Of a stretch of DNA of 38,553 nucleotides, positions 36,625 to 38,553 are shown in pieces (the stretch's first letter is position 1; each line of letters begins with the position of its first letter). A program made the position numbers and the translations under genes. The DNA lies in the NCBI GenBank assembly GCA_003645455.1, contig QNFE01000014.1, positions 1-38,553 of the forward strand, given 5' to 3'. This stretch comes from Gammaproteobacteria bacterium (lineage in GTDB: Bacteria; Pseudomonadota; Gammaproteobacteria; QNFE01). The notes below the pieces were generated by a model. It was not told the origin of the DNA and searched no databases. It saw only the letters and a program-made list of their open reading frames with translations.

Positions 36625-37866
36625 ATGAGCAATTGTGATTGTGGTGATAACCCTACCGATGATTTAATCAGCATCAAAGATGCGAAAAAAATATTGTTTG
36701 ATAATGCCTCTTTAATTGACGATAGTGAAATTGTATCAATTAAAAATACCACAGGACGGATTTTATCAGAATCTTTGATAGCAAAAATATCGGTGCCGTC
36801 ATTTGATAATAGCGCCATGGATGGTTTTGCTTTTGCTTTTGATGGCATAACAGATAATAACAAAAAAATCCCAATAAGCAACAGAATCCCTGCTGGCAAA
36901 AATCCCGCTAAACTTGATCCTAACACAGTTGCCAGAATATTTACAGGAGCCTGTATTCCAGAGGGAGCGGACACAGTAATCAAACAAGAATCTTGCCAAT
37001 ATGATAATGATAATCTAATTATTAAAGATATGCCAAAAAAATGTGCCAATGTCCGTTATGCCGGCGAAGATTTTAAAGAGCAAGATGTTTTAATTAAACA
37101 AGGGGCAATCATCAAACCCCAAGATCAAGGAATTGCCGCCTCCACAGGCAACAGCAATTTAAAGGTAAAAAGAAAAATAAAAATTGCTATTTTTTCAACC
37201 GGAGACGAGTTATTGGACTTGGATGAAAAAATATCTCATGGCAAAATTTATGACTCCAATCGTTATACCCTGATGGGGCTTTTAGATAATCCTGCGATTG
37301 AAGTTATAGATCTGGGTAAAATCAAAGATGATTATAATGAAACTAAAAACACTTTAATACAAGCCGCTAAAATTTGTGATCTAATTTTAACCTCTGGCGG
37401 TGTCTCTGTCGGAGAAGAGGATTATATTAAACAAGCCATTATGGATAACGGCAAGTTAAACCTATGGCGGATAAAAATTCGCCCAGGCAAACCATTAGCA
37501 TTTGGTAGGATAAACAACACCCCTATTATTGGCATTCCTGGCAACCCCGTGTCCTTATTTATAACTTTTTTAATTTTTGTCAAGCCTTATATTTTTCACT
37601 CATTAGGGGCAACAGATTTCAAGCAAAGATCATATAAAATTCCGGCAACTTTTGCCTGTCATAAACTAGATAAAAGAGAAGAATATATTCGTGCTCGTGC
37701 TGTTATAAACAACAAAGGAATATTAGAATTACATTCATTCAACACCAGATCATCAGGGGTTTTAACCTCAACAACCTGGGCGGATGGTCTGGCAAAAATC
37801 CCACCTAACCAAACCCATACAATCAATGACTTAGTTGATTTTATGCCTTTTTATGGCATTCTCTAA
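36625..37866 (+). CDS. moeA: Molybdopterin molybdenumtransferase MoeA
   Basis: 413 residues. Inserts molybdate into adenylylated molybdopterin. VPSFDNSAMDGFAF, RIFTGACIPEGADTVIKQE, FSTGDELLDL, LTSGGVSVGEEDYI and IGIPGNPVSLFITFLIFVKP are MoeA signatures. The N-terminus carries a short CDCG stretch (MSNCDCGDN) that is not usual and may be incidental. Last gene of the gatCAB-fnr-moaB-moeA run. Depends on ModABC for molybdate. Confidence 0.96.
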   Translation: MSNCDCGDNPTDDLISIKDAKKILFDNASLIDDSEIVSIKNTTGRILSESLIAKISVPSFDNSAMDGFAFAFDGITDNNKKIPISNRIPAGKNPAKLDPNTVARIFTGACIPEGADTVIKQESCQYDNDNLIIKDMPKKCANVRYAGEDFKEQDVLIKQGAIIKPQDQGIAASTGNSNLKVKRKIKIAIFSTGDELLDLDEKISHGKIYDSNRYTLMGLLDNPAIEVIDLGKIKDDYNETKNTLIQAAKICDLILTSGGVSVGEEDYIKQAIMDNGKLNLWRIKIRPGKPLAFGRINNTPIIGIPGNPVSLFITFLIFVKPYIFHSLGATDFKQRSYKIPATFACHKLDKREEYIRARAVINNKGILELHSFNTRSSGVLTSTTWADGLAKIPPNQTHTINDLVDFMPFYGIL

Positions 37867-37934
37867 TAATTTCTAATAATTATGACAGACTGTAAAATAA
37901 CTAATCCGCACACAATCGCCCCACCAAAAATAGT

Positions 37935-37954
37935 CCGTCATAACGAGGCGGACG
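37935..37954. repeat. Partial copy of the 121-bp repeat end
   Basis: ccgtcataacgaggcggacg at 37935-37954 matches the left end of the inverted 121-bp repeat at 38086. Only about 20 bp are present, so this is a truncated copy or a half-palindrome. A related gtcactgcgagcgaac segment lies at about 38054-38069. Confidence 0.55.
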
Positions 37955-37973
37955 AGAATAATTAATAATTAAC

Positions 37974-38023
37974 AGTTATTAGTTTAAAATCCGCTATTAA
38001 TTTTTAACTATTAACTAATAACT
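37974..38023. repeat. Inverted repeat in the terminal intergenic region
   Basis: agttattagtt at 37974-37984 pairs perfectly with aactaataact at 38013-38023 across a 28-bp spacer. It lies about 110 bp after moeA; without a following T-run it is not a convincing terminator. Confidence 0.4.
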
Positions 38024-38085
38024 ATATAAACTGCCATATCTCTTGTTACTGTCGTCACTGCGAGCGAACTTGTGAGCGTATTACT

Positions 38086-38206
38086 GTCATAACGAGGCGG
38101 ACGGAATAAGTATGTAATGTAGGATAGTAAACCGCCGTGGTTATCTCTTGTTATTGTCCGTTAGCCCCTATGAGATCGCTTCGTCTCTTCGTTCCTCGCG
38201 ATGACG
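38086..38206 (-). repeat. 121-bp dispersed intergenic repeat, copy 2 (inverted)
   Basis: Same length as, and complementary in order to, the copy at 8565-8685: begins gtcataacgaggcggacgga and ends cgttcctcgcgatgacg. Interior agreement includes aaccgccgtgg and atgagatcgcttcg. Fills part of the 686-bp stretch after moeA (37867-38553), which otherwise holds only smaller repeats and the fragment below. Confidence 0.75.
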
Positions 38207-38243
38207 ACTTCTTTTTTGTTCGTTCGCAATAACAGGGTTTTTT

Positions 38244-38396
38244 TTACCTCTCCAACCAAAACAACATTTTCAACATAATATCCCTTTCACGACTATTTAA
38301 TTTGCGATAGCTTTTAATCATTGAAAGCTCACTATCATTGATAAAAAATTTATCATTTTTTTGCAAAACCAAATTTATGTATTTATTTTTTTCCCA
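38244..38396 (-). pseudogene. Fragment of a small unrecognised protein
   Basis: A 50-codon open frame without ATG at its beginning reads NDSELSMIKSYRKLNSRERD then IMLKMLFWLER and stop. The ELSMIKSYRKL-x-RERDIMLKM pattern recalls the C-terminal helix of small XRE-type regulators (…LIEAYR-L-x-DRE-ILR…), so it may be a remnant of such a gene. The resemblance is weak and the upstream part is absent. Confidence 0.3.
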
Positions 38397-38436
38397 TTAA
38401 TTGCATAATATCTATTTTTTTATTAAATAATTTCTT

Positions 38437-38530
38437 AGATTCACATCATAAGTGCAACACTTGACCTAAAAAATATCTATGCCAGTTTTTTTGGCAAAGA
38501 CCTCAAATGGGCTATTATAACATAAACATT
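38437..38530. repeat. Dispersed repeat, copy B
   Basis: From 38437 (agattcacatcataagtgca) this stretch parallels 25108-25191, with a few extra bases (cttgacct) after the gcaacac block. It carries tatgccagtttttttggcaa, aaagacctcaaatgggctat and taacataaacat. It runs to near the window edge, so the element may continue beyond. Confidence 0.5.
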
Positions 38531-38553
38531 TTCTCGGTCTTGAATTTATTAAA

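Noticed and set aside
37867-38553. Terminator or CRISPR-like array after moeA
   Set aside because: The repeats are few, unevenly spaced and of different kinds; no regular spacer pattern and no stem followed by a T-run was found.

Overview
The window is chromosomal DNA from an AT-rich gammaproteobacterium. This is inferred from the gene set: FimV, ErpA, TruA, an FNR/Anr-type regulator with the C-x2-C-x5-C cluster motif, ModABC with MoaB/MoeA, a bactofilin next to a DUF6776-like protein, and FolE2/QueD. The composition and gene mix would suit a SUP05-like or thioautotrophic-symbiont lineage, but no sulfur-oxidation gene lies in the window, so the lineage is a guess. Most genes are housekeeping and tightly packed, often with overlaps of 1-11 bp. 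Several genes use TTG as their only usable start.

Layout. (1) 1-4.3 kb, minus strand: yajC, a short citrate synthase, erpA, bactofilin, a DUF6776-like coiled-coil protein and argC. A 162-bp miniature inverted-repeat element lies between yajC and the citrate synthase gene. (2) 4.4-6.1 kb, plus strand: thiC. (3) 6.1-10.8 kb, an accessory island of small toxin-antitoxin genes and repeats. I count seven partial or complete modules in about 4.5 kb. Most keep the antitoxin while the toxin is stubbed, truncated or interrupted. Two HicAB-type genes are broken by miniature elements; in one, an exact 5-bp target duplication lets the ancestral gene be reconstructed. A relBE-like pair at 10.3-10.8 kb looks intact and has its own promoter. 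(4) 10.9-13.2 kb: an inner-membrane calcineurin-like phosphoesterase overlapping a multi-pass membrane protein. (5) 13.2-14.6 kb, minus: trmB and thiG. (6) 14.7-15.6 kb: a class III prepilin whose whole upstream leader is a terminal-inverted-repeat element. (7) 15.6-18.1 kb, minus: modA-modB-modC with 11-bp gene overlaps. (8) 18.1-25.9 kb, minus: truA, fimV, a 1395-residue unknown envelope protein and a small membrane coiled-coil protein. (9) 25.9-30.8 kb, minus: folE2, queD, sucD, sucC, a 2-Cys peroxiredoxin, a YciK-like SDR and a 113-residue unknown. (10) 30.8-32.1 kb: a ten-helix-type membrane protein behind a clear promoter and a 20-bp palindromic operator. (11) 32.2-37.9 kb, plus: gatC-gatA-gatB-fnr-moaB-moeA, a run with gaps of 0-5 bp. 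(12) 37.9-38.6 kb: a repeat-filled tail without intact genes.

How the genes fit together. ModABC imports molybdate and MoaB/MoeA insert it into molybdopterin; the FNR-type oxygen sensor is co-transcribed with moaB/moeA. This suggests molybdoenzyme-based respiration (for example nitrate) controlled by oxygen. Citrate synthase and SucCD belong to the TCA cycle. ThiC and ThiG supply the two halves of thiamine. FolE2 and QueD can feed queuosine or folate. The least ordinary parts are the toxin-antitoxin graveyard shaped by miniature elements, the giant unknown envelope protein, and the membrane protein behind the palindromic operator.
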